A stretch of 64,000 nucleotides of DNA from Lachnospiraceae bacterium (GCA_022510565.1 JAFLTE010000001.1:248001-312000); one strand, 5' to 3'; numbered from the stretch's first letter, positions 1 through 8,909 are shown. Notes: generated from the sequence alone by a model not told the origin. Numbers and translations are program-made.

Positions 1-480
1 TGCAAATACCAGATTTCCGTCCTCATACCAATAATAGAGCGGTTTCTTGCCGATGCGATCACGTACCAGATAGACATCCTGCGTCTCTCTGTCATACAGT
101 GCAATCGCGAACATTCCGTTGAACCGCTCCACACACCGAATTCCCCATTTTAAATAGGCGGCAATAATCACCTCTGTATCGCAGTTGGATCTAAAAGGAT
201 AGTCCGCCAATTCTTCTCTCAATTCACGATAATTATAAATCTCACCGTTATATACAACAGATATGCGCTTATCAGATGAGTGCATAGGCTGATGTCCCAG
301 CACAGACAGATCCAAAATGGACAACCTTCTCTGGGCAAAGCCAACCTGCCACCCATCTTTCATCTCATAAATTTCTTCACCGCTGTCATCAGGTCCTCGA
401 TGATACATCGTATCATTCATGACCTTCAACTGTTCCGAAGTAATGTTCTTTTTACTGACGTACCCGCATATTCCGCACAT
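1..480 (-). CDS. asnB: Asparagine synthase (glutamine-hydrolysing) family amidotransferase, N-terminal part
   Basis: The frame runs off the left edge, so only the first 160 codons (the glutaminase domain) are visible. It begins MCGICGY, which places the catalytic cysteine directly after the initiator Met as class II (Ntn) glutamine amidotransferases require; this fixes the start at 480 rather than at the in-frame ATG two codons upstream. The family signatures YHRGPDDSG, QRRLSILDLS and VVYNGEIYNY follow. The family takes ammonia from glutamine and amidates an acid. In glycan clusters such enzymes (WbpS type) amidate uronic acid sugars, which would fit the UDP-GalNAcA genes at 6573-8890. That role is inference; a plain asparagine synthetase is the alternative, since the synthetase domain is outside the window. 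A promoter lies at 512-540. Confidence 0.9.
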   Translation of the reverse strand, partial: MCGICGYVSKKNITSEQLKVMNDTMYHRGPDDSGEEIYEMKDGWQVGFAQRRLSILDLSVLGHQPMHSSDKRISVVYNGEIYNYRELREELADYPFRSNCDTEVIIAAYLKWGIRCVERFNGMFAIALYDRETQDVYLVRDRIGKKPLYYWYEDGNLVFA

Positions 481-511
481 ATACATACCATCCGTTATTT
501 AATTTGCAGCC

Positions 512-540
512 AATATATCACACCCTGCGCTGCTTTACAA
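512..540 (-). promoter_or_regulatory. Extended -10 promoter for the amidotransferase gene
   Basis: Read on the minus strand, TTGTAA (540-535) is followed after 17 bases by TATATT (517-512), with TGA directly before the -10 (extended -10). Transcription would start near 505, leaving a leader of about 25 bases. The same architecture recurs at other module joints in this window. Confidence 0.5.
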
Positions 541-544
541 GCGC

Positions 545-1303
545 TTACTGTACATTCTTCTCCATAAAATACTCTTTATACTCGCCGAAGTCTTTACACT
601 CGTTGTCTATAGACTCCACCAATTCTATATATTTTTCCTGCATCAGAGACTTATAGTTATCAAAATTATCATACCCCTTTTTGCACCATGCAAACGGATG
701 CGTTAAGATCTGAACCTTATCATAACGTGTGATATTATCTTGATCCGGATAACCGTAACGCCATATATGATTGGCATCGGACATATATTTAACTTTCAAC
801 TCAGTATTATCGTCAATCGAATCGGCAAAAGTGAAGAATTCATCCTGATAAGCGTTAAGAATACCATCAAGCTTAATGTTCTCCCTGAGCACATCCTTAG
901 AGGGTCTATGCACCGAAAACTCCGTAATCTGAAAGCCGAACATCTCACTCAATATATCAATTTCCATCTTAATGCGCCTGCGAATTTGCTGCATGTCCGT
1001 CATGCCGTTTAAAGCGAAATGTAAGCCGATATGCTGTCCTCTCTCGTGCATATCCTTAATCATGTCCATATTTCTTCTGGAAAGAATGTTGTAGGAGTTG
1101 TTCGTCCACTGGAAAAAGAACGTGGAGACAAAATCCATGCTCTGCTCCACCTTGGCCAATTGATAAGCTCTGTCCACGCTGTACTCCACATCATGGCGCA
1201 TAATAATGAACTTGTCCCGATGAAGCGCGTCCGCGTAACCGCACTGTCTGCCTGTGGACTGTATAATTCTGATAATTTCTCTGTAGTCGTCGTATGAAAA
1301 CAT
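545..1303 (-). CDS. Polysaccharide deacetylase-like protein
   Basis: This 252-residue protein has the layout of the NodB/polysaccharide-deacetylase superfamily. The acidic motif MRHDVE lies at 35-40, HIGLHF with two histidines at 91 and 95, VHRPS around His132, and THPF around His202. Such enzymes remove N-acetyl (sometimes O-acetyl) groups from sugars using a metal held by Asp and His. There is no signal peptide or membrane segment, so a cytoplasmic substrate (nucleotide- or lipid-linked sugar) is likely. A good AGGAGA site precedes the ATG at 1303. It sits 20 bases after the upstream GT4 and ahead of the amidotransferase. The substrate cannot be told from sequence. Assignment is by motif only. 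Confidence 0.7.
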   Translation of the reverse strand: MFSYDDYREIIRIIQSTGRQCGYADALHRDKFIIMRHDVEYSVDRAYQLAKVEQSMDFVSTFFFQWTNNSYNILSRRNMDMIKDMHERGQHIGLHFALNGMTDMQQIRRRIKMEIDILSEMFGFQITEFSVHRPSKDVLRENIKLDGILNAYQDEFFTFADSIDDNTELKVKYMSDANHIWRYGYPDQDNITRYDKVQILTHPFAWCKKGYDNFDNYKSLMQEKYIELVESIDNECKDFGEYKEYFMEKNVQ

Positions 1304-1323
1304 TCCTTTCTCCTCTGCTTATA

Positions 1324-2433
1324 CTATTTATATTGCGCACACAGTTCCTCGATATAATCTCTCCACTGCTCAAAGACCGCCTGCCCGTTAGCCCTCTTTG
1401 CAATCTCTCTGGCTTGCCCGCCAAGGCGATTCGCCAACTCCGGATTCTCAATCAGACGATTGATGCCGTCCACTAAAGCCTGCTCGTCCTTGATTGGAAT
1501 AAGCAGACCATCCACCTCATGAGTCATAATTGTACGAGGCCCGCCACAGGGGCAGTCGGTCGCAACAATCGGAAGTCCTAAAGCCATCGCTTCCATCAAC
1601 GCATTGGGGAGTCCCTCCCAGTCAGAGGTAAATGCAAAAAGCGCCGCATCCGCCAAATCCTTCTCCAAGCTGTCACTGGCACCCATCAGATGAATATAAT
1701 CCTGCGCCCCGTTTTGCCGGATTAAATCTTCCAATATCTCCTTCGTGCCGTCATAGGAATCACCCCCGTATATTTTCAAATCATAATCGGGATGTTTCTC
1801 ATGCACCTTTACAAATGCGCGAATCAGCATGGGCTGATTCTTAAAATCCACCAATCTGCCCGACTGCACCACTGTTTTACTCCGCTCCTCAGGCTCCGGT
1901 ACGCCGATATATTTGTCATTTATCGGATTTAAGATAATTCGGGAGTTGTCCTGCAGCCTCGGCGCGAAAAACTCTTTGGCACCTTCGGTCTGAAATACGC
2001 AGCCGTCGGCTCTCGGAAACAAAATCGGAATCTGAATCTTATCGCTGCGTTCCTCGTAATGCCCCGCGGGATCGGTACGAACAGAAATCAGTACCGGAAT
2101 CTTAATAAAATACGCTGCTGTGAGCCCTCTGTAAAGCGCCTTCCTTGCGAAGGGAATAAGAATATCCGGTTTCTCTTCCTTGATAAACTGCCGCAAATAC
2201 TTGATTCGGAGCAGAAACTGAATTATGTGATTCTTCTTCTCATCACCCTCACGCAGCCCTACATGGACGCGTCGCACTTCGGAATCAATCTGAAATTCGT
2301 TCTCACCATACCACTCCGTCGCTATAATGACTTGATAGCCTTCGCTTGCAAATCGGTTGGCAAGATTGGTAACTACGCGCTCTGCGCCGCCCTGCTCCAA
2401 ACAATTCAAATGAAAGACTATCTTACGCGCCAT
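1324..2433 (-). CDS. Glycosyltransferase family 4
   Basis: A 369-residue GT-B transferase. The N-terminal glycine loop reads GGAERV (15-20), and the C-terminal nucleotide-sugar domain carries the GT4 E-x7-E motif at Glu273 and Glu281, followed by a GLPIVATDC strand. There is no membrane segment, so it should act at the cytoplasmic membrane face on a lipid-linked oligosaccharide with a nucleotide-sugar donor. The donor is unknown. The start at 2433 has GGAGG 12 bases upstream. Unlike its upstream neighbours it begins after a 75-base gap that contains a strong promoter (2471-2499), so it probably starts a unit with the deacetylase-like gene. Confidence 0.88.
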   Translation of the reverse strand: MARKIVFHLNCLEQGGAERVVTNLANRFASEGYQVIIATEWYGENEFQIDSEVRRVHVGLREGDEKKNHIIQFLLRIKYLRQFIKEEKPDILIPFARKALYRGLTAAYFIKIPVLISVRTDPAGHYEERSDKIQIPILFPRADGCVFQTEGAKEFFAPRLQDNSRIILNPINDKYIGVPEPEERSKTVVQSGRLVDFKNQPMLIRAFVKVHEKHPDYDLKIYGGDSYDGTKEILEDLIRQNGAQDYIHLMGASDSLEKDLADAALFAFTSDWEGLPNALMEAMALGLPIVATDCPCGGPRTIMTHEVDGLLIPIKDEQALVDGINRLIENPELANRLGGQAREIAKRANGQAVFEQWRDYIEELCAQYK

Positions 2434-2470
2434 AATGTATCGTTTCCTCCGGCAATGCTACATTTTATTT

Positions 2471-2499
2471 ATTATACCAGTTGACATAACAATCCGCAA
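2471..2499 (-). promoter_or_regulatory. Extended -10 promoter before GT4 gene at 1324-2433
   Basis: On the minus strand TTGCGG (2499-2494), 17 bases, then TATAAT (2476-2471), a perfect -10 preceded by TGG. The predicted start is near 2465, about 30 bases before the ATG. It lies in a true intergenic gap, which makes chance occurrence less likely. Confidence 0.65.
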
Positions 2500-2508
2500 C
2501 CTTTTCTC

Positions 2509-3612
2509 TCACTCTGCCCATTCCCGTATCTTCTCAACATAGGACTCCGCTGTATAGTCTCCGGCACGTTGAAGCGACATCTGACAATAATGTTCCATCT
2601 TATCCTTATCTTCTAAAAGCCTTACAATCTCCTGCGCCAGATTCTGCTCCTCGACAGTGATATTCTGCGGGTTAAAATCTTCGTCGGGGCTCATATTCGG
2701 AAGCAGTATACCATATTTTTCCTCCAGAATCTCACGAGGACCCGTCATGCAGTCTGTTGCGATTACGGGAAGCCCCATGGCCATAGCCTCAACCATAGCA
2801 TTCGGAAACCCCTCATAGTAGGAAGTAAGCACATACAAGCTTCCCTTCTTCAAGTAGGGGTAAGGGTTTTTCTTAAGTCCCGTAAAATAGACGGCATCAT
2901 CGATTCCAAGCCCGTAAGCCAGTTTCCTGTAGTCCTGAAACTCTCCCTGTCCGATAATCATGAGCTTCGTATCGGGAAGCTTCTCATGCACGAGAGAAAA
3001 GCTCTTAATCAGGTGCCAGAAACCTTTCACCGTATCTTCCCGTCCCATCGAAATGAGAATGCGCCCTTCACTCCACGGAATCTGCGCCTCTTCCTTAACA
3101 GACAGCGCCTTCACTTCCCGTATATCAAACGGATTGCTCAAAGTGACCGCCTTATCACACCGATATTTGTCCCGCACTTCATTACAAATCATATCCGAGC
3201 AGCAGACAACACGGTCCGCACATCGACAGAACAGACGAATCTGTCCCGGGTGACACATATCCATATAACTTCTGACGCCAAGCCATTTTTCCGCCTTGCC
3301 GCCGGATGCTATATTGGCAAGATTTGCCGTCGGTCCGAAGCTGTAAGCGATGTCGATATGTTCCTTTTGCATAAGCACACGCAGTTTCAATCCACGCTTG
3401 ATGACATTGAGCACCTTGCCTACCTTCCCCGGCCGGCTGGGAAGACGCAAATCAGCTACCGGAATGCCCTTGATATCATACGCTATATCGCGTGAATCAA
3501 AAATAGCAATCACCACATCAAAATACGGCTGCAACAACCTCGCCGTCGCAACACACACTTTTTCAAAGCCGCCTTGATGCAGAGCAGGTACGATTAGTAA
3601 AATCTTTTTCAT
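2509..3612 (-). CDS. Glycosyltransferase family 4
   Basis: A 367-residue GT-B transferase beginning MKKILLIVPALHQGGFEKV, the usual GT4 opening. The C-terminal domain has SYYEGFPNAMVEAM with the E-x7-E pair at Glu267 and Glu275, then GLPVIATDC. The sequence is rich in Cys around 120-150 (several in CRCADRVVCCSD), which is unusual but not a recognisable metal site. The ATG overlaps the stop of the upstream GT4 by 4 bases (ATGA), so the two are translationally coupled. Predicted cytoplasmic; the sugar donor cannot be named. Confidence 0.88.
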   Translation of the reverse strand: MKKILLIVPALHQGGFEKVCVATARLLQPYFDVVIAIFDSRDIAYDIKGIPVADLRLPSRPGKVGKVLNVIKRGLKLRVLMQKEHIDIAYSFGPTANLANIASGGKAEKWLGVRSYMDMCHPGQIRLFCRCADRVVCCSDMICNEVRDKYRCDKAVTLSNPFDIREVKALSVKEEAQIPWSEGRILISMGREDTVKGFWHLIKSFSLVHEKLPDTKLMIIGQGEFQDYRKLAYGLGIDDAVYFTGLKKNPYPYLKKGSLYVLTSYYEGFPNAMVEAMAMGLPVIATDCMTGPREILEEKYGILLPNMSPDEDFNPQNITVEEQNLAQEIVRLLEDKDKMEHYCQMSLQRAGDYTAESYVEKIREWAE

Positions 3613-4766
3613 AATTTAGAAGTATCTCCGTTTAAATAAAAATATCTGTATGCTTCCGCCTGTCTCTTAACATCCAATCCGGCTTCCGCTATCTCCCGAT
3701 AAGTATCACGTCTGTCATAATCCGCCTGTTTCAGAACTTCATCGGCCCATACCGAGGGTGACTTTCGGATATCCATATAAGTCACTAAATCCGTTGCCTG
3801 CGCCTCTCTGGTAACCGTATCCGATACCAGGCAGCGAAGTCCCGCCGCCTGTGCCTCCACCAGGACACCCGGCAGCCCTTCATATAATGAAGGAAGCAGG
3901 AAAAAATCAAATGCCTGATAATAATCCTCAGGCTGCTTACAATTTCCCATAAACAGAACTTTTTCTCTGACTCCCAATTCTTCACATTTTTTTTCTATTG
4001 CAGACTTATCCGGTCCGTCTCCCAGAAGGACCAACGCAACGTCCTCTCGCATACTGCAAAGAGATGCAAAAATTTCAATGAGATAGGGGTGATTCTTAGG
4101 TGTAGAAAACCTCCCTACGTGACCTAATACCAGCTTGCCTTCAACCGACAGTTTTTTTCTCATTTGCTCTCTTTTTTCGGGCTGATAAACATATTTTCCT
4201 GCATCAATGGCATTGTATATAATTTTGACCCGCCCCTCATCTGCCTGCTTTTTACCATAAACGCTGAATCCTGCAAGCTCTGAGCATGCAAAACAGTAAT
4301 CTGTCCTCTTATATAAGTTTTTGCGCAGTATTTTTGTTGCAATCCCTTTAAGACCTTTATCTACACCCGCGCTCCTCGCATGGGCTGCAGTAATCGGGAT
4401 ACCGTATCTCTTCGCAATGGGAAGATAGATGCTCGCCGTGCTGGTCATATGACCCTGCACAACACGAAATTCATGATGTTTACCAAAGAAGTCCTGTATT
4501 GCTTTTTTATAGCTCAGATAGTTATATACTCTAAACCTGGGCAGCACATAGATACGACCGCCCAACTGCTTAATCTCTTCATCATAGAACTGCGCCTGAC
4601 GCTCCGGCGCATCTTCGCGAAAACCGTTAACTGCGCTGCTGTGCACCAGAAAGTCAAATTGAATTTCTTCTCTGTTCATCTGTCGGTACAAGTCCATAAT
4701 ACGGCTCTCCGCCCCGCCAAGCCCGGTGCCGCCGAGAACATGTAGTACGCGTATGGCTTCTGACAT
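3609..4766 (-). CDS. Glycosyltransferase family 4 (EpsF-like)
   Basis: A GT-B transferase of 385 residues from the chosen start. It opens IRVLHVLGGTGLGGAESR and carries LYEGLPGVLVEAQ with Glu296 and Glu304 as the E-x7-E pair. The frame is open further up to a GTG at 4799, but the ATG at 4766 has AAAGGG 8 bases upstream and matches the usual start of the family, so it is preferred. It resembles the EpsF-type transferases of Firmicute exopolysaccharide clusters. Its stop overlaps the ATG of the next GT4 by 4 bases. Donor and acceptor unknown. Confidence 0.85.
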   Translation of the reverse strand: MSEAIRVLHVLGGTGLGGAESRIMDLYRQMNREEIQFDFLVHSSAVNGFREDAPERQAQFYDEEIKQLGGRIYVLPRFRVYNYLSYKKAIQDFFGKHHEFRVVQGHMTSTASIYLPIAKRYGIPITAAHARSAGVDKGLKGIATKILRKNLYKRTDYCFACSELAGFSVYGKKQADEGRVKIIYNAIDAGKYVYQPEKREQMRKKLSVEGKLVLGHVGRFSTPKNHPYLIEIFASLCSMREDVALVLLGDGPDKSAIEKKCEELGVREKVLFMGNCKQPEDYYQAFDFFLLPSLYEGLPGVLVEAQAAGLRCLVSDTVTREAQATDLVTYMDIRKSPSVWADEVLKQADYDRRDTYREIAEAGLDVKRQAEAYRYFYLNGDTSKL

Positions 4767-4809
4767 GATTACTATCCCTTTATCTTTCCAAATAGTCACT
4801 CGCGTTATT

Positions 4810-5730
4810 TTATATTAAAATATCACCCGTTACTATTTCATTTACGCACTCATATCGGTCGATTAAAAGCGAACCGTCTACCGTCCGCACAATCGGTTTG
4901 CCGTCAAATATATCAATTACCTCTCCCGGAGCATAGGCCGAGAAATCAATCATCTCGTCAAAGGGATGGGCCTCCCAGATAATCGCTTTCTCCTCACGGC
5001 ACATAGCAAAAGCCCCCGGAAATGGTGCTGCCACGCCTCGTATCAGATTATAAATATCCCGTGTCCTGGCATGGAAATCAATCTTACCGTCCACTGCCGT
5101 CCGCTTATTGTACCATGAATCATAATCCTTGGAATCCGTGCGAATTACGATATGATCCTCCTCGTAAGCCTTTAACAGTCTGCGTATCAGATTCTTGGAA
5201 CAAATCATATTCTTATACTGTGCCGTTCTGATATCATCATGGGGTGTAATGGAGAACATCTCCGTAGCAAACACATTGGGACTGTCTGCCTTCTCATCAT
5301 ACCGAAACAGATTCAGATTGAATCGCGTGTCCCCCAAAATAATCGACCAGTTAAGCGGAGAGCGGCCTCTGCCGAAGGGCAAATATCCACAGTTTCCGTG
5401 AAATCCGTAGATACCGTACTTAAAGCAATCCAGAACGGACTTCGGAATCAATCTTTGCCAGCCCATGGAAATGCCGATATCAAATTCGTTTTCACTTAAA
5501 AATTTCTGTGTCTTTTCATCGGTGAGGAAGTAACTGTCCGCCTCGTGCACAGCTATACCATATTTTTCGGTCAAAGAGGAAAGCCCCTTATATCCGGAAA
5601 CCTGATTGACCTTCGTCACTTCAGGACTTATCGTAATCACCAAGTCTACAGGACAAATCGTATTTTGAATAAATTCCACAATGTTCTCGGAAGTATCTTT
5701 CACACCGAACACAACTACTTTATATTTCAT
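4810..5730 (-). CDS. Formyltransferase-family protein, probable sugar N-formyltransferase
   Basis: A 306-residue protein with the methionyl-tRNA formyltransferase fold: a Rossmann-like N-terminal part, the HGN-YLPFGRGRSPLNW loop from His111, and a small C-terminal domain. His111 and Asp149 (in EKADSPNV) match the catalytic His and Asp of ArnA/Fmt-type enzymes. The usual catalytic Asn two residues before the His is Gly109. The family moves a formyl group from N10-formyl-tetrahydrofolate to an amine; in glycan clusters the target is usually a 4-amino-4-deoxy sugar nucleotide. Aminotransferases that could make such a sugar lie at 11766-12905 and 24273-25406. With the Asn missing, activity or an altered reaction is open. 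Confidence 0.75.
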   Translation of the reverse strand: MKYKVVVFGVKDTSENIVEFIQNTICPVDLVITISPEVTKVNQVSGYKGLSSLTEKYGIAVHEADSYFLTDEKTQKFLSENEFDIGISMGWQRLIPKSVLDCFKYGIYGFHGNCGYLPFGRGRSPLNWSIILGDTRFNLNLFRYDEKADSPNVFATEMFSITPHDDIRTAQYKNMICSKNLIRRLLKAYEEDHIVIRTDSKDYDSWYNKRTAVDGKIDFHARTRDIYNLIRGVAAPFPGAFAMCREEKAIIWEAHPFDEMIDFSAYAPGEVIDIFDGKPIVRTVDGSLLIDRYECVNEIVTGDILI

Positions 5731-5786
5731 GTTTTGACATATCCTTTCTATACGCTTATCGGATTACAGCATGCTTTCGAGAAAAC

Positions 5787-6536
5787 TCAGAATCGTTTTT
5801 TCAGTCGAACCAGTAAATATTTACACTTCGCCAGCAGATATTCTAAAGCCCTGCCGAAAACAGTCCTTGTGACCGGCTCCAATTCTAAATACTCTGAATA
5901 GGAAATCATATTCTCTCCGTATTCCTTAAAAATCTTCGTATACCGCTCCTTATCCGCCTCTGTAACCGTATTGGAGTGGAGCACAAGGGTTGTAGCCCCA
6001 TTCTTCTGCCTCAAGCTCCGGCTCATCATAAAAGAAATCGGATAAAAAGTGAGACCTCTGTAAATATAGGGCATCTTCCCGAAACCGTCAGTTATTCTTG
6101 TAAATCCGACTTCTTTCAATGCCTTTAACGTATTCTTATCATAGGAGTGTGCCGGTGCCATAAAAATATCCGTATCTATCCCATTCTGTTTTAGTTTTTC
6201 TATGCCGCGCTTCAGCATTTCTCTCTGTTTTTCGTAGGGCAATCCGGCAAACTCAGACTGCTGATTCAGAGGAAAAATCCCACCACGCTTTGTAGTATAT
6301 ACATGATGGCATCCATGCATCGCAAGAATAAATCCCTTATTTTCAAGCGACTTCATAGTACTGTAGAAATCATCATGCTCTGCTTCACAGGCAAGCGACT
6401 TATCTCTATTATCCGGCACAATCCCGAGTAACGGTGCAATCCCTGTCTGCTCAAACAGATTCAGAAAGAAATTAAAATTATCCCAGTTCATATCCGGAGT
6501 GATATCGTCCATACGAACTGCTATTTTCATGCTCAT
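5787..6536 (-). CDS. DUF2334-type polysaccharide deacetylase-like protein
   Basis: A 249-residue protein with the markers of the DUF2334 branch of the deacetylase superfamily: RMDDI with Asp10 and Asp11, MHGCHHVY with His74, His77 and His78, MAPAHSYD around His130, and LVLHSN around His187. These would form a metal site and support hydrolysis of an N-acyl group. No signal peptide is seen; the C-terminus is basic and partly hydrophobic (LLAKCKYLLVRLKKRF), which could rest on the membrane. It lies between a formyltransferase and an epimerase, so a role in free-amine formation ahead of N-formylation is tempting but unproven. A second possible start is Met3. Confidence 0.72.
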   Translation of the reverse strand: MSMKIAVRMDDITPDMNWDNFNFFLNLFEQTGIAPLLGIVPDNRDKSLACEAEHDDFYSTMKSLENKGFILAMHGCHHVYTTKRGGIFPLNQQSEFAGLPYEKQREMLKRGIEKLKQNGIDTDIFMAPAHSYDKNTLKALKEVGFTRITDGFGKMPYIYRGLTFYPISFMMSRSLRQKNGATTLVLHSNTVTEADKERYTKIFKEYGENMISYSEYLELEPVTRTVFGRALEYLLAKCKYLLVRLKKRF

Positions 6537-6572
6537 ATCACGGCTTCCTCCGTTGCACCTTAAATCAATATA

Positions 6573-7547
6573 TCAAAGATTCTGCTTATACCAATCGATT
6601 GCAAGTGCAATGCCCTTCTCAAAATCGTACTCCGGGTCATAGCCCAACAGTTCCCTCGCCTTGCTGATATCCGCGTTGGAATCCCGCACATCGCCTTTGC
6701 GCGGCGGGCCGTAGTTCGGCTCCACATCTTTACCAAGCGCCTTGCACAGATGGTTGTAGATATCAATCAAAAATAACCTGCCGCCTGCACCGATATTGAA
6801 AGCCTGTCCTGCCGCATCTCCGGAAGCCTGACAAGCCCTCAGATTAGCCTCAATAACATTGTCGATATAAGTAAAGTCTCTGGACTGTCTGCCGTCCCCG
6901 TTAATGGTCGGTACCTCTCCGTGCAAAAGCTGGCGGATAAACTTCGGTATCACCGCAGCGTACATACCCTCAGGGTTCTGTCTGCGTCCGAACACATTGA
7001 AATAGCGCAGTCCGTAGGTATCCAATCCATACAGTTCTTTATATAGTCTGCCGTACTCCTCATCTACCTTTTTGGTCAGGGCGTAGGGAGAGAGCACTTT
7101 GCCCTCCTGTCCTTCCTTCTTCGGCAATGTTACAGAGTCACCGTAGACCGAAGAGCTGGATGCGTACACAAACTTTTTCACACCGTTTTGTCTGGAAGCC
7201 TCCATCATATTGAGCGTTCCCCTGATGTTAATCTCTTCATACAACAGCGGCATCTCGATACTGCGCGGCACGCTTCCCCACGCCGCCTGATTGAGCACAT
7301 AGGTAACTCCCTTGGTCGCTTCCATGCAAGTATCCAAATCCCTGATGTCCCCTTTGATAAAGGTAAACTTCTCATGCTTCGTCAGAGGTTCGATATTCTC
7401 ATATTTACCGGTGGAAAGATTATCCAGGCAACGAACGGTATAACCCATATCGATTAGCGCTTCACAGATATTAGAACCGATAAACCCGGCTCCCCCGGTA
7501 ACAAGAAATACACTGTTCTTTTCAAACGTAATATGTTGATAACCCAT
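6573..7547 (-). CDS. wbpP: UDP-N-acetylglucosamine 4-epimerase-like SDR (WbpP family)
   Basis: A 324-residue extended short-chain dehydrogenase. The NAD-binding loop TGGAGFIGSN lies at 17-26, the SSSSVYGD segment near 130-137, and the active-site pair Tyr155/Lys159 in SPYALTKK. The RNVFG-like and DGRQSRDFTYIDN segments match the WbpP/GalE family that interconverts UDP-GlcNAc and UDP-GalNAc, or their uronic acid forms. It follows the UDP-sugar dehydrogenase with a 26-base gap, the same pairing as wbpO-wbpP or tviB-tviC, which supports a route to UDP-GalNAcA. Exact substrate preference cannot be read from sequence. Confidence 0.82.
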   Translation of the reverse strand: MGYQHITFEKNSVFLVTGGAGFIGSNICEALIDMGYTVRCLDNLSTGKYENIEPLTKHEKFTFIKGDIRDLDTCMEATKGVTYVLNQAAWGSVPRSIEMPLLYEEINIRGTLNMMEASRQNGVKKFVYASSSSVYGDSVTLPKKEGQEGKVLSPYALTKKVDEEYGRLYKELYGLDTYGLRYFNVFGRRQNPEGMYAAVIPKFIRQLLHGEVPTINGDGRQSRDFTYIDNVIEANLRACQASGDAAGQAFNIGAGGRLFLIDIYNHLCKALGKDVEPNYGPPRKGDVRDSNADISKARELLGYDPEYDFEKGIALAIDWYKQNL

Positions 7548-7573
7548 TTATCCGTCTGCTCCTTTCCAAACAA

Positions 7574-8890
7574 TTACAGCCGCCAGTACAGAAAATCTTC
7601 CGTGAGATACTCTTTCCTGTCAAGCACACCTTTGATATCCATCAGCACCTTCTGCGCATGCCCTGCATCATAGAAACTGCTGATTTTCTCCTTGGTGAAC
7701 TCCATAAACTGCTTATGTGCTACCGCGATGATAACCGCATCCATATCCTTTACAGCTTCCATACTACCAAAGGTAATGCCATATAAGCGCTTCGCTTCCT
7801 CTGCATCCGCTTCCGGATCTACTACTAACGGTTGAATACCATATTCCTCGAGCTCCCTATAGATATCAATTACCTTGGTATTTCTCGTGTCGGGGCAATT
7901 CTCCTTAAAGGTGAATCCCAGAATCACCACTTTCGCTTTTTTGACCGGAATGTCAGTCTTGATCAAATTCTTCACAAGACTTTCAGCTACGTACTTGCCC
8001 ATGCTATCGTTTATTCTGCGGCCTGCCAGAATAATTCTTGAGTGGTATCCAAGCTGATCTGCAATATAAGTCAGATAATATGGATCTACACCGATACAGT
8101 GTCCACCTACCAAACCAGGCGCAAATTTCAGGAAATTCCACTTGGTTCCCGCCGCATTTAAAACTGCCTGTGTATCAATGTCCATTTTATGAAAAATGAT
8201 AGACAATTCATTCATAAACGCAATATTGATATCTCTCTGACTGTTTTCAATCACTTTAGCCGCCTCAGCAACCTTGATGGACTCTGCCCGGTAAACACCC
8301 GCTTCCACTACCAGTTCATAGACTTTTGCGACAGTATCCAGTGTTTCTTCGTCCATGCCGGATACAATCTTGGTAATCGTCTCCAACCTATGTACCTTAT
8401 CACCGGGATTGATACGCTCAGGAGAATATCCAATCTTAAAATCTATGCCGCACTTTAATCCCGATTCTTTTTCAAGGATGGGCACGCAGATATCCTCTGT
8501 GACACCCGGATAGACCGTGGATTCAAATACGACGATAGAACCCTTCGTCAGGTTCTGTCCAAGAATTCTGCTGGCTCCCTCTACCGGTCTTAAATCGGGG
8601 GAATGATCGCTGTTTACGGGAGTAGGCACCGCCACAATATGGAATTTTGCTTCCTTAAGCTTTGCCGGATCGGCTGTAAAATCCACTGTCGTGTTTTTTA
8701 TCACTTCGTCGCCCACTTCATTAGTAGGATCCACACCGCTCCGGTACAGCTTAATTTTCTCCTCATTCAAATCAAAACCCACTACCTTGATTTTCCTTGC
8801 AAAAGCGACCGCAATCGGCATACCTACGTAGCCGAGACCCACCAATGATACTTTTTCTTCTCCTGCAACAATTTTTTCATATAATCCCAT
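7574..8890 (-). CDS. wbpO: UDP-N-acetyl-hexosamine 6-dehydrogenase (WbpO/TviB family)
   Basis: From the chosen start the protein is 438 residues. It has the GLGYVGMP dinucleotide loop (18-25), YSPERINPGDK near 155-165, and the catalytic Cys265 in GLVGGHCIGVDPYYL, the pattern of the UDP-GlcNAc/GalNAc dehydrogenase branch rather than plain UDP-glucose dehydrogenase. It oxidises C6 of the UDP-HexNAc to a carboxylate with two NAD. An upstream ATG at 8902 is in frame, but the ATG at 8890 has GAGGGA 4 bases before it. With the neighbouring WbpP-like epimerase it should give UDP-GalNAcA. Confidence 0.88.
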   Translation of the reverse strand: MGLYEKIVAGEEKVSLVGLGYVGMPIAVAFARKIKVVGFDLNEEKIKLYRSGVDPTNEVGDEVIKNTTVDFTADPAKLKEAKFHIVAVPTPVNSDHSPDLRPVEGASRILGQNLTKGSIVVFESTVYPGVTEDICVPILEKESGLKCGIDFKIGYSPERINPGDKVHRLETITKIVSGMDEETLDTVAKVYELVVEAGVYRAESIKVAEAAKVIENSQRDINIAFMNELSIIFHKMDIDTQAVLNAAGTKWNFLKFAPGLVGGHCIGVDPYYLTYIADQLGYHSRIILAGRRINDSMGKYVAESLVKNLIKTDIPVKKAKVVILGFTFKENCPDTRNTKVIDIYRELEEYGIQPLVVDPEADAEEAKRLYGITFGSMEAVKDMDAVIIAVAHKQFMEFTKEKISSFYDAGHAQKVLMDIKGVLDRKEYLTEDFLYWRL

Positions 8891-8909
8891 GTTATCCCTC
8901 ATTTCTGCG

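Noticed and set aside
2700-2715. TGGTATACT-like sequence within the GT4 gene at 2509-3612 as an internal promoter
   Set aside because: It lies about 270 bases before the next start with no -35, inside conserved coding sequence, and a much better promoter exists at 2471-2499.
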